DNA of 32,172 nucleotides, taken from contig LKHB01000197.1 of NCBI GenBank assembly GCA_001618615.1, positions 1-32,172 of the forward strand, read 5' to 3'. Position numbers and translations under genes: made by a program. Below, in pieces: positions 17,003 to 28,855 of the stretch. This DNA comes from Fermentibacter danicus (lineage in GTDB: Bacteria; Fermentibacterota; Fermentibacteria; Fermentibacterales; Fermentibacteraceae). How positions within the stretch are numbered: the first letter of the stretch is position 1; the number at the start of each line of letters is the position of its first letter. The notes under the pieces are model-generated. The model was not told the DNA's origin, ran no database searches, and saw only the letters and a program-made list of their open reading frames with translations.

Positions 17003-17262
17003 AGGGTTTCAAGGAATCAGGCGAGCTGGCGATGGCTTTTGCCGCCGTCCTTCGTGACATGAACGGCGAGTTCGCGGAGTCCGACCATCTCCCGGTCGTG
17101 AGCGACGCCGACTATGAGGCCTACCAGGCTCTGATGGCCCGTCTCGTCCTTCTCCAGCGCGAGCTGGACGACTTCATCGACAGGGCCATGGCTCTCGAAA
17201 CCACCATGCAGGAGGCGCCCTTCCAGATACTCGACTTCTCGTCGGAGTGGGAAGGTTTCTAG
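16999..17262 (+). CDS. Small helical hypothetical protein
   Basis: An 87-residue protein that I do not recognise. It is rich in Leu, Glu and Asp and should form two or three helices; the segment from ARLVLLQRELDDFIDRAMAL is amphipathic and could form a short coiled coil. There is no signal peptide or membrane helix. ATG 16999 is chosen because it overlaps the hydrolase stop as ATGA and has ggag about 12 nt upstream. An earlier in-frame start at 16939 would overlap the hydrolase by 64 nt and adds unrelated residues. The coupling suggests it is made in fixed ratio with the hydrolase. It ends 15 nt before the convergent minus-strand gene. Confidence 0.7.
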   Translation: MKGFKESGELAMAFAAVLRDMNGEFAESDHLPVVSDADYEAYQALMARLVLLQRELDDFIDRAMALETTMQEAPFQILDFSSEWEGF

Positions 17263-17277
17263 AACCTCATCCGGCGG

Positions 17278-17775
17278 TCAGCCCGCCATGTACTTTCGCC
17301 TCACCCACCACAGCACGAGCACGGCCATGCCCAGCAGCGCCGCGGTCCCGAGGAAGGCGGCGAGGAGCCGGTGCCTGACGCTCACGTACACGCCACCCTC
17401 GAACAGCGGCAGCTCGACCCAGTAGTAGGAGCCTCCGGACATTCGGACCCTGGTTCCGCCCCGGGCCCGGATCACCCTGCCCCGTTCGTCGAGCCAGCTC
17501 CATCTGGCCTCCGGGAAGTCCACCAGATAGGTGCCCTGCTCCTCGTCGGTCTCCAGGAGATGCGGCGGCCCGGGGTCGACCTCGATCGAGGAAACAGTTC
17601 TCAGGAAGGTCTCCATGCTGTCTGTGGAGAAGGCCGCTGCATCCGTCGTGATCGAGGCGGTCGACACCCAGTAGCGGGCTCCTGCCGTCCCCGAGGAGCT
17701 GTCCGCGAGGGACTGAAGGAACTCCTCCGGGGACGCGGGACGCGCCAGAAGAACGAGCAGAAGAAGTTCAGACAA
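17278..17775 (-). CDS. Signal-peptide protein with C-terminal membrane helix, unknown function
   Basis: A 165-residue protein. The N terminus ELLLLVLLARPAS is a short hydrophobic signal or anchor, and a second helix (LLAAFLGTAALLGMAVLVLWWV) lies near the C terminus, followed by RRKYMAG. The positive-inside rule suggests the ~120-residue middle is outside and the tail inside. The middle has beta-rich segments (ARYWVSTASITTD, SYYWVELPLFEGGVYVSVRH) with no family I recognise. The start is TTG 17775, supported by ggagga 6 nt upstream. It overlaps the stop of the 884-residue sensor-like gene by 8 nt, so the two are co-translated and may act together, for example as an extracytoplasmic sensing partner. 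That is inference. Confidence 0.75.
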   Translation of the reverse strand: MSELLLLVLLARPASPEEFLQSLADSSSGTAGARYWVSTASITTDAAAFSTDSMETFLRTVSSIEVDPGPPHLLETDEEQGTYLVDFPEARWSWLDERGRVIRARGGTRVRMSGGSYYWVELPLFEGGVYVSVRHRLLAAFLGTAALLGMAVLVLWWVRRKYMAG

Positions 17776-20422
17776 GTATCATCCTCCGAAGCGCGGCGAG
17801 CATCTCGTCCCTGGAGGCAGGGACCTGGAGGTGCATCACCGAGCTGACCGTTAGAGGTATCCTGGGTTTCACTCCGGACGCCAGGATGATCGACTGGCCG
17901 GGAACCCTGGCGGCGAGACAGGAGACGATCCCGTGCTCGCCCGGTCTGGGTCTGATCACCAGCGCCCTGCTGGCGAGCTGCATCTCCGAAAGGTCGGGGA
18001 GGTTCGAAGCCAGGCAGAAGGGTTCCGAGAGCCCCTGCATGACCGCCTCGATCTCGGCCGTGAACCAGTCGTCCGTCGAATAGACGGTCACCTGCCTTCT
18101 CTCGCCCAGATCCCTGCCCGTTATGGGGAAGGCCACCATGACCTCGTCGATGCCGTTCTCCGAGGTTTTCGCCATCCATCCTCCGAGCCCTGCGATGTCT
18201 CTCTCCATCGAGGCGAGCAGGGCGCTCTGGCCCGGCAGGATCACCGGATAGGTCCGGAAGCCGGCGATGCCGTACAGGGCGGGGAAGATGGTTCTGCCGG
18301 AGAGCATCCTGCCCTCGGGCACCTCCGCGATTCTCAGGGATGCCTTTCTGTCGGGCATCATCGGAGCCATCTGCCTCAACAGATCCAGCAGATACTCGGA
18401 GAGGGCCTGTGACGACAGCCATACTTCTGTAGAGCCCGAGGAAGCCTCCTCGGTGGGGAGGAACTCCCATCCGTATATCTCGCACACCGACGCGAGAGCG
18501 GAGCGGAACGAGGAAGGCTCGCCCTCCGCGCCGGACGAACCCGGTCCGGAAAGAATCTGGATCTCCTCGATCCCGGCCGATCTCTCATCCAGCATCAGGT
18601 GGAAGATCTGCCCCTTCCCGGGGCCGGGCGACATCTTGCTGAAACAGCGTCTCCCGCCGGCAAGCGCCACCTCGATGCTGTCGGGCAGGAACACGTCCGC
18701 CATGGCCAGCTCGAGCTGGCGCACGATCCTAGGACCTGCGATCCTGTCCAGATGCCTCGCCGCCGCCTGTCCACGGACGGTTGCGGAAGCGACTCCGGCG
18801 ACCGTATCCATCCAGGCGTTCCAGGAGAGCACCGTGCCGGACCTGTCGTAGATGGCCGTTCCTCCGGGCATCCTCTCGGAGCCCGGCTCCGACGGGTCGG
18901 GTATCCACCTCGTCCACCTGATCGAGTGACCCTGTCCGTACTGCTGCATCTCCTCGATCCAGCCGTCGCGGAAGTGCGCGGAAGCCTGCTCCTTTTCTCC
19001 CTTGAAGCTGCGGAGGACGGGGCATCCTTCGCAGGGCGCCTCCCTGCCGTAGAAGGAGAAGCACGACTGGAGCGAAGAGCCCTCGGGCTGCCACAGAACC
19101 TTGAATCCCTCCATGTACGCAGTCTTCCAGGCCGCGGAGGCGGGTTCCCTGACCGGCGCGGCCTGATCCCGCCGACAGAAGCGTTCGAAGAGCCTCGCCA
19201 CCGCCTTCGCCATGCCTGTGTCCGCGTGCCGCTGAGAGTCGTACCTGATCCTCAGAAGCCTGCCCCCGAGCATCTTCACGTCGAGGGTGGCTGCATCCGG
19301 TAAGGCGTCGGAATGGGCGGCCGTGGACATTCCGGCGGTCTGACCGGCCTGGGATGTGGTCACCTCGATGCGTGACGCACCGGTCTGCGCCGCTATGTCG
19401 TCCAGAACTCCCGGGAGATCCTGCCAGGAGGACACTCCACGGTCGTGGAGGAGCTTCTCGATGGATTCGAGTACCGACTTCCTGCTCTCCAGCTCCACCC
19501 TGGCCCGCGTCGCCGATGCAAGCTCCAGGCGCATCGCCAGGATCGGGAGGATCACGGAAGCCTTGTGTTCGAGTGCAAGCGGGCTTGGAGCGCCGCAGAA
19601 GACACCCATGAACATGCCGGACCTGCCGAAGGACTTGATGAAGACATGTCCGCTTGCGTCGTTCTCCCCGGAGTCGATCCATTCCGAGGTTTCGACGCCT
19701 GCGTTCGACAGGAGCCCGCCGGGCGCGAAGTCGTCCTCCGTCACCGGGCTGTTCCTGGATGCCAGCATCGCATAGGAGTCGCCCTGCTTCTCGAAGACGG
19801 CTCCCCCTGTCGCCCCGAAGGCCTCGAGGGTGGAGTCGAGTTCGAGGGCCGCGCTTGCTGGAGCCCTGGATTCCAGCCCCGTCAGGATCGTCTCCCATCC
19901 GGTAGCGAGGGATTCGGGCAGAGGGGTGACTGTCATCCATATCGATCCGTCGGCCTGCCTGACGGGCATGTTGATGAGTTCGTGGCGCCTCCCCCAGCGG
20001 TCGAGTACCGTTACGAGGCTCGACTGACCAGTGGGCGAGCCGGTGAAGCTCTTGAGGAAATCGCTCCCCGAAAGTTCCCATGGGGTGTACCCGAGCAGAG
20101 CGACAGCGGCGGGCGTGGCCAGAGGCAGGCTGTCTCCCCTGGAGAGGCAGAATGCCGGGATGGACGCCAGCCGTTCCGCTCCCTCTCCTGTAAGAAGGTA
20201 AAAGAAGAACTCCTCCGCCTGGACCCGTGCGGCGACCGTGACGAGGCCGGGGTCGGCCGCGATCTGCAGGATCGAATAGCGACCGTTCTGCGGAATCCTC
20301 TTCGCGAGATCCCTGAGCGCCGGAATGGAGAACGGAGGGGCGGAGAAGCCCGGATCGGAGGAAACCGAGACGACGGAACCGTCGCTGATGACCGACCGGA
20401 GCAGGACAGGCGTTATCTCCAT
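17768..20422 (-). CDS. Multi-PAS/GAF protein with degenerate histidine kinase and receiver domains
   Basis: An 884-residue soluble protein with no membrane helix. Proposed order: PAS (about 80-170, with ATPAAVALLGYTPWELSG), GAF-like region (195-300), short coil, second GAF-like region (325-415), cysteine-bearing PAS-like segment (Cys454, and PCEGCP at 463-468), third PAS (520-612), HATPase-like remnant (640-768) and receiver-like remnant (776-884). In the ATPase part, LLDLLRQMAPMMP replaces the N-box Asn residues with Asp/Gln and the Gly-rich lid is lost, yet LGGWMAKTSENG keeps the terminal fold. In the receiver part the acidic pair (Asp784/785) and SG remain, but the phosphoacceptor Asp aligns with Ile823 and the conserved Lys with Val867. 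It is therefore probably a non-phosphorylating signalling scaffold. ATG 20422 has gaggagga upstream. I see no DNA-binding domain. Function unknown. Confidence 0.8.
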   Translation of the reverse strand: MEITPVLLRSVISDGSVVSVSSDPGFSAPPFSIPALRDLAKRIPQNGRYSILQIAADPGLVTVAARVQAEEFFFYLLTGEGAERLASIPAFCLSRGDSLPLATPAAVALLGYTPWELSGSDFLKSFTGSPTGQSSLVTVLDRWGRRHELINMPVRQADGSIWMTVTPLPESLATGWETILTGLESRAPASAALELDSTLEAFGATGGAVFEKQGDSYAMLASRNSPVTEDDFAPGGLLSNAGVETSEWIDSGENDASGHVFIKSFGRSGMFMGVFCGAPSPLALEHKASVILPILAMRLELASATRARVELESRKSVLESIEKLLHDRGVSSWQDLPGVLDDIAAQTGASRIEVTTSQAGQTAGMSTAAHSDALPDAATLDVKMLGGRLLRIRYDSQRHADTGMAKAVARLFERFCRRDQAAPVREPASAAWKTAYMEGFKVLWQPEGSSLQSCFSFYGREAPCEGCPVLRSFKGEKEQASAHFRDGWIEEMQQYGQGHSIRWTRWIPDPSEPGSERMPGGTAIYDRSGTVLSWNAWMDTVAGVASATVRGQAAARHLDRIAGPRIVRQLELAMADVFLPDSIEVALAGGRRCFSKMSPGPGKGQIFHLMLDERSAGIEEIQILSGPGSSGAEGEPSSFRSALASVCEIYGWEFLPTEEASSGSTEVWLSSQALSEYLLDLLRQMAPMMPDRKASLRIAEVPEGRMLSGRTIFPALYGIAGFRTYPVILPGQSALLASMERDIAGLGGWMAKTSENGIDEVMVAFPITGRDLGERRQVTVYSTDDWFTAEIEAVMQGLSEPFCLASNLPDLSEMQLASRALVIRPRPGEHGIVSCLAARVPGQSIILASGVKPRIPLTVSSVMHLQVPASRDEMLAALRRMILV

Positions 20423-20525
20423 CTTTCCTCCTCGTCGCGCAAGATACCCTCAGTGCCGCCCCGGGGGGAAGTCCCATGCGGGTGAAGGGCCAATCCGTTG
20501 AGGAAAGGAAGCTTGCGCGGGGTTG

Positions 20526-20556
20526 TTGACACCCGTTTTTGGAGGGTGCATATACC
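20526..20556 (+). promoter_or_regulatory. rRNA operon promoter P1 (candidate)
   Basis: Perfect -35 TTGACA at 20526-20531, with weak -10 options catata (20549, 17-nt spacer) or tatacc (20551, 19-nt spacer). It lies about 220 nt before the 16S 5' end. Confidence 0.5.
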
Positions 20557-20614
20557 CCCCCGCTCGGGTCACACCGGGCACCCCTTCGGGACGCTGAAGC
20601 TCCCTAGTCGGGGC

Positions 20615-20643
20615 TTGACACCCAGGGATCATTTGTCTAGAGT
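20615..20643 (+). promoter_or_regulatory. rRNA operon promoter P2
   Basis: Perfect -35 TTGACA at 20615-20620, a 17-nt spacer, and -10 TAGAGT at 20638-20643 (4 of 6). The start site would be near 20650, just before the boxA-like element and the 16S processing stem. Confidence 0.68.
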
Positions 20644-20666
20644 TACCTTTCGCCGGTTGGCGACCG

Positions 20667-20679
20667 ATCTTTGAAATCG
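20667..20679 (+). promoter_or_regulatory. boxA-like antitermination element before 16S
   Basis: The sequence tctttgaaatc resembles the rRNA boxA core. A near copy, tctttgacatc, precedes the 23S gene at 22669. NusB/NusE binding is inferred from the family. Confidence 0.5.
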
Positions 20680-20680
20680 C

Positions 20681-20711
20681 AGAGAAGACAGATACTGCAA
20701 ACGCACTGTGC
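20681..20711 (+). other. 5' arm of the pre-16S processing stem
   Basis: agagaagacaga (20681-20692) is exactly complementary to tctgtcttctct at 22411-22422 downstream of 16S. A second block at 20702-20711 largely pairs with 22392-22403. Such stems are RNase III sites in known bacteria. Confidence 0.8.
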
Positions 20712-20774
20712 GGGACCCGAAGCATGAGCTTCAGGTACCGGAAATTAGATTCCGTCAGGAATCAAAACTTTTCT

Positions 20775-22341
<1,567 letters not shown>

Positions 22342-22391
22342 CTAAGGTGTGTAACCGGATGGCCGAGAGGTCGTCCGGCACTCCAGGTTGA

Positions 22392-22422
22392 GCACAGTGT
22401 GCGAGTGGTGTCTGTCTTCTCT
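22392..22422 (+). other. 3' arm of the pre-16S processing stem
   Basis: gcacagtgtgcg (22392-22403) and tctgtcttctct (22411-22422) pair with the leader blocks at 20702-20711 and 20681-20692. Confidence 0.8.
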
Positions 22423-22468
22423 CGATTCATACTTTTGCCGGGGGGCTTAGTGACCTCCCGCCCTGTGC

Positions 22469-22545
22469 GGGCCTGTAGCTCAGGTGGTTAGAGCGCGCGC
22501 CTGATAAGCGCGAGGTCACTAGTTCGAGTCTAGTCAGGCCCACCA
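22469..22545 (+). tRNA. tRNA-Ile, anticodon GAT
   Basis: 77 nt with encoded CCA. The acceptor GGGCCTG pairs with CAGGCCC, the anticodon GAT is at 22503-22505, and the T loop is GTTCGAGTC. It lies in the 16S-23S spacer, the usual place for tRNA-Ile. Confidence 0.97.
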
Positions 22546-22568
22546 GGGTCTGAAGGCTACCGGTAAAA

Positions 22569-22644
22569 GGGGGTGTAGCTCAGTTGGCAGAGCGACGGCT
22601 TTGCAAGCCGTAGGTCGCCGGTTCGAGCCCGGCCATCTCCACCA
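22569..22644 (+). tRNA. tRNA-Ala, anticodon TGC
   Basis: 76 nt with encoded CCA. The anticodon TGC is at 22602-22604 in the stem-loop around cggctttgcaagccg, and the T loop is GTTCGAGCC. The acceptor stem contains two G-U pairs. Second tRNA of the 16S-23S spacer. Confidence 0.96.
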
Positions 22645-22660
22645 GAAGAGCGAGGTGATC

Positions 22661-22689
22661 GCGCAGTTCTTTGACATCTATACAGGGCG
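22661..22689 (+). other. 5' arm of the pre-23S processing stem with boxA-like core
   Basis: gcgcagttcttt (22661-22672) pairs exactly with aaagaactgcgc at 25766-25777, and tatacagggcg (22679-22689) pairs exactly with cgccctgtata at 25749-25759. The boxA-like gttctttgacatc lies inside this arm. Confidence 0.85.
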
Positions 22690-22719
22690 AACGATTCTTC
22701 ACTAGTACCTGAGGATTTG

Positions 22720-25718
<2,999 letters not shown>

Positions 25719-25748
25719 CTAATACTCAGGTAGCCGTGGAGAACTGTC

Positions 25749-25777
25749 CGCCCTGTATAGTTGTGAAAGAACTGCGC
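25749..25777 (+). other. 3' arm of the pre-23S processing stem
   Basis: Pairs with 22661-22689 over 11 + 12 bp with a 6x6 internal loop, closing the 23S precursor. Confidence 0.85.
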
Positions 25778-25784
25778 CGGAGTT

Positions 25785-25900
<116 letters not shown>

Positions 25901-25910
25901 TCTAAATAGA

Positions 25911-25944
25911 GCCCCCGTGGTATAGAGCCACGGGGGCTTTTTTT
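25911..25944 (+). terminator. Intrinsic terminator of the rRNA operon
   Basis: A 10-bp stem gcccccgtgg / ccacgggggc with a 7-nt loop is followed by seven T. Confidence 0.92.
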
Positions 25945-26018
25945 ATGGACCGGGTTCGGTTTCCCCGGGCGGTTACACCGTCTGGAGGGCACGGAGGAAG
26001 AGTACGTCTGGGATCCTG

Positions 26019-26495
26019 ATGACCGTTGCGATCATGGCCGGGGCGCTGACGGCGCTCACGCTCGACCCCGGCAGCGGGTTCAACTCACCGTCAGACTACG
26101 CGGGGGGCGATTCGGTATCTATTCTGGTCGACAGCATCATCTCGGATGCCATGTCCTGCGTGGGCACGCCCTACGTCTACGGGGGCGTCGGACCCGACGG
26201 ATTCGACTGCAGCGGGTTCATCTGCCGCGTGTTCGCGGACAACGGAATCGAACTTCCGAGGACGGTCACCGCCATGGAAGCTATGGGTGTCTCCGTCGCC
26301 CGGGAGGAACTCCTACCCGGCGACCTCCTGATCTTCGAGGCGCCTAAGCATGTAGGCATGTATCTCGGCGACGGGCGGTTCATACACTCGTCGTCGTACC
26401 AGGGCGTGGGAGTCGTCGTCACCGAGCTGTCGCAGGCCAACTACGCCCGAAGGTACTCCTCGGCGCGACGGATCATCCGCCCGGCTGCACCATGA
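26019..26495 (+). CDS. NlpC/P60 family peptidoglycan hydrolase
   Basis: A 158-residue single-domain cell-wall cysteine peptidase that would cut within peptidoglycan stem peptides. The catalytic motif is FDCSGFICRVF with Cys64, followed by His111 (KHVGMYLGDG) and a third polar residue, His123 (RFIHSSS). GTPYVYGG ahead of the Cys and LLPGDLLIFE are also typical. The N terminus AIMAGALTALTLD is hydrophobic and probably part of a secretion signal, but short. The frame is open upstream without a standard start, and no strong ribosome site precedes ATG 26019, so the true start may be non-canonical. No SH3 or other cell-wall binding domain is attached. It follows the rRNA terminator by about 75 nt. 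Confidence 0.9.
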   Translation: MTVAIMAGALTALTLDPGSGFNSPSDYAGGDSVSILVDSIISDAMSCVGTPYVYGGVGPDGFDCSGFICRVFADNGIELPRTVTAMEAMGVSVAREELLPGDLLIFEAPKHVGMYLGDGRFIHSSSYQGVGVVVTELSQANYARRYSSARRIIRPAAP

Positions 26496-26508
26496 CGGTC
26501 AGCATGGA

Positions 26509-27471
26509 ATGGAACACCAGGGCATGACTGCACGGATTCACCCCGACAACGGCAGGACATGCGGTTGCTCCGGCATCACCGAGCTCACAGCCGTTTCGCT
26601 GGTCTGGGCCTTCTCGTTCGGGATCATCAGGTCATCCCTGTCCGGTCTCGACCCGTCCCTGGTCGCATGCCTCAGAATGCTGCTGGCGTGCCTTGTCATG
26701 CTGCCCTTCCTCCGGGCGGGGCGGCTGTCCGTCCGGGCGGTATTGCTTCTCATGATCACCGGTGCGGTCCAGTTCGGCCTCATGTACCTCGTCTACATCG
26801 AATCATTCAAGAGCCTCGAGGCCTGGGAGGTCGCGATGCTCACCGTGACCACGCCGCTTTTCGTGGCGGCATTCGAGTGGCTTTCGTCCCGTCGGGGAGG
26901 TATTTCGATTCTCGCGGCATCGACAGCCGCAGTGGCCGGCGGGGCGCTCCTCCTGTGGAACAGGCCGGCCTCGCCGGGATTCGTCGACGGGCTGATCCTA
27001 GTGCAGCTCTCCAACGTCTTCTTCGCTGCCGGTCAGGTGGCCTTCAGGCGGATCGACTCCGCATTCCGGATACCGAGGACGATCGAGGTGATGGCTCTGA
27101 TGTACCTTGGAGGGTTCATTGCAACCCTGCCGGGAGCCGTTCCCGCTACAGGCTCGATCCATGCGCTGTCGATCCTGCAGGTCGCTTCGATCGTCTATCT
27201 AGGCGTGATAGCGAGCGGCATCTGCTTCATGTTGTGGAATCAGGGCGCCACCAAGGTCGAGCCGGGCGTCCTCGCCGCCTTCAACAACGCGAAGATCCCG
27301 CTCTCGGTCCTCGCCTCGATCCTGTGCTTCGGTGAGAGGCCGTCACTCTGGAAGCTGGCCGTGGGAAGCCTGCTGATCCTGGCCGGCGTTCTGGCCGGCA
27401 GAGCCGTAAGGTCACCCGAAGCCCCACACGATCTTCGCATTACTGAAAAGAACGGTTCATCTTGCGGGTAG
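26509..27471 (+). CDS. EamA-family (DMT superfamily) transporter
   Basis: A 320-residue inner-membrane protein with about ten hydrophobic helices arranged as two EamA repeats. The first repeat has SLVWAFSFGIIRSSL and CLRMLLACLVMLPFL, and EAWEVAMLTVTTPLFVAAFE ends it. The second has LGVIASGICFMLWNQGATK and the terminal GERPSLWKLAVGSLLILAGV, both family signatures. Members export or import small metabolites such as amino acids; the substrate here is unknown. ATG 26509 is used; ATG 26524 is also possible. Neither has a strong ribosome site. It starts 13 nt after the NlpC/P60 stop, so co-transcription is likely. No clear terminator follows. Confidence 0.9.
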   Translation: MEHQGMTARIHPDNGRTCGCSGITELTAVSLVWAFSFGIIRSSLSGLDPSLVACLRMLLACLVMLPFLRAGRLSVRAVLLLMITGAVQFGLMYLVYIESFKSLEAWEVAMLTVTTPLFVAAFEWLSSRRGGISILAASTAAVAGGALLLWNRPASPGFVDGLILVQLSNVFFAAGQVAFRRIDSAFRIPRTIEVMALMYLGGFIATLPGAVPATGSIHALSILQVASIVYLGVIASGICFMLWNQGATKVEPGVLAAFNNAKIPLSVLASILCFGERPSLWKLAVGSLLILAGVLAGRAVRSPEAPHDLRITEKNGSSCG

Positions 27472-27808
27472 CCTGGCCTGGCTACACCGAAGCCCCTCGA
27501 CGGCTTGACAACCCGATATGCGAGTGAGTACGGGTTTCTACAGGGCAGGAACCTGCCCGCTCCCGTTCAAGCGGCCTTCCGGTCTTCCGGCGCGATATGT
27601 CGGATGATTCATGAAGCGGCAGTTCCGTTCCAGGATTCAATCAGCGGTCTGACCGGTACTGTCCTTCGGGCTTACCCGGCACAGTACTTCACCATGGACC
27701 CCATACAAGTATGCAATGAAAACGGGAATGGCAAAACCGCAGGTGCCACGGATAAAACTACACATTCGCCCTTTCGGGATCATCAGCCCGATGATCGAGT
27801 CGGTACTT
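27472..27808. other. Gene-less convergent intergenic region with two hairpins
   Basis: 337 nt between the converging EamA and lipoprotein genes. Hairpin gggcagg-aa-cctgccc is at 27543-27558. A longer stem-loop at 27656-27687 has outer arms gtactgt/acagtac and an inner cggg/cccg. A perfect TTGACA at 27505-27510 lacks a good -10. No T tract follows either hairpin. I see no convincing ORF. Confidence 0.5.
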
Positions 27809-28447
27809 CTACTCCCAGCTGAACATCCCGTCGACGACGCTTCCGTGGCTCGGATGCTGAGGCATGGGACAGTTGAGGGTATAGGTCTGGTACCCAAGTT
27901 CGATGATGTAGTCGTAACCGCAACCCGGACATGTCATGTAAGGGCCTAGTCCGGCGTCGAGCATCTCCTGCATCGTGCCATACCGGTTGAACCTTCCATA
28001 AAACATTGCTTCACTCGATGCGATCGATCTCATCTGCGACCTGCACGTGTAAAGATCCTTCATGGGGGGGTAGTACCCGGGTCCCGCCCCGGGATGCAAG
28101 GGATAGTTGGGGCAGGGGATCCAGAAGCTGTCCGGCCCGCAGAAGGCGACCTCGTACCACTCTCTTGTCCACGGGCATGTCAGGGTGTCGCCAAGCAACT
28201 GATAAAGCGATTCGATGTCCGGGGCATAACAGTTATGCGAGCCGTAATACATGGCCTGAGCAGCGTAGAGACGGGCGAGATTCCAGGCACACTCGTCGAA
28301 TGTCACTTCCGCAATGGTGACCTGGTCGCCGGAAACGAGTCGATCGGGTTGGTTCGAATCGAAGCCCGGCCCTTCGGCAGGGTTCGTACAACCTGCGAGC
28401 ATCGCGGAAAGAACAAAGACTGCAGAAGCGAGCATGACGGTTCTCAT
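27809..28447 (-). CDS. Lipoprotein with two tandem pseudopilin-like domains
   Basis: A 212-residue secreted protein. The signal peptide ends in lipobox LAGC (Cys20), so it should be lipid-anchored. ATG 28447 is chosen because this signal peptide starts there and ggggtgg precedes it; the frame is open further upstream to 28744 but without protein-like features. The mature part contains two related units: about 53-120 (NLARLYAAQAMYYGSHNCY, then LTCP, PCP) and 135-207 (QMRSIASSEAMFYGRFNRYG, then MTCP, NCP, HG). These resemble the globular head of GspG-type pseudopilins (short helix with EAMYY, then TCP and HG). The N-terminal pilin helix and the type III signal are absent. It has ten Cys, so disulfides are likely outside the cytosol. 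Role unknown. Confidence 0.78.
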   Translation of the reverse strand: MRTVMLASAVFVLSAMLAGCTNPAEGPGFDSNQPDRLVSGDQVTIAEVTFDECAWNLARLYAAQAMYYGSHNCYAPDIESLYQLLGDTLTCPWTREWYEVAFCGPDSFWIPCPNYPLHPGAGPGYYPPMKDLYTCRSQMRSIASSEAMFYGRFNRYGTMQEMLDAGLGPYMTCPGCGYDYIIELGYQTYTLNCPMPQHPSHGSVVDGMFSWE

Positions 28448-28851
28448 TATCCACCCCCAAGCCAAACAGTACAATACGATCAATACCCTGCCGTTGTCCG
28501 TCAAGCCCACCCCTGCCAGGGCTGGGTTGAGCGGCCCAGGTCTGGCTTGAGATCCTTGAGATGCATCGGTATCTCGAAGCGCGCCAACGATAAAGATCAA
28601 ATTATACCTTTCACCCCGGTATGAGGCGAATAGACTCCGCATTCTTGGATCGAGTAACGCATAGTGGCTTCGTTCATTGTGCGGGGGCCGGGAGAGGGAC
28701 GAGTGGAAGTAAATCGCCTTTCTCTCGCTCCCGCCTTCCGTCATATTCTATGTATCATACACGCCATTCCACCGTCTCTGAGCGATGACCTTCGGGGTCG
28801 GGAAGTGATTTCCATGTCCAAGGCAGTGAAGCTGCATGAGTCGAGAACGGC
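28448..28851. other. Divergent intergenic region
   Basis: 404 nt between the lipoprotein (minus) and the acetyltransferase (plus). It is more AT-rich than its surroundings. A tattct-type -10 lies at about 28744-28749 on plus, and TTGACG plus TATTGT-like elements sit near 28470-28505 on minus. None is a full consensus promoter. Apart from the 13-codon ORF described separately I see no gene. Confidence 0.4.
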
Positions 28852-28855
28852 ATGA
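28814..28855 (+). other. 13-codon ORF overlapping the acetyltransferase start
   Basis: ATG 28814 encodes MSKAVKLHESRTA and its TGA overlaps ATG 28852 as ATGA. It could couple translation of the acetyltransferase. The ribosome site (ggaagtg) is weak and the sequence resembles no leader I know. Confidence 0.3.

Noticed and set aside
28448..28744. Upstream extension of the lipoprotein frame
   Set aside because: It would bury the signal peptide and lipobox about 100 residues inside the protein.
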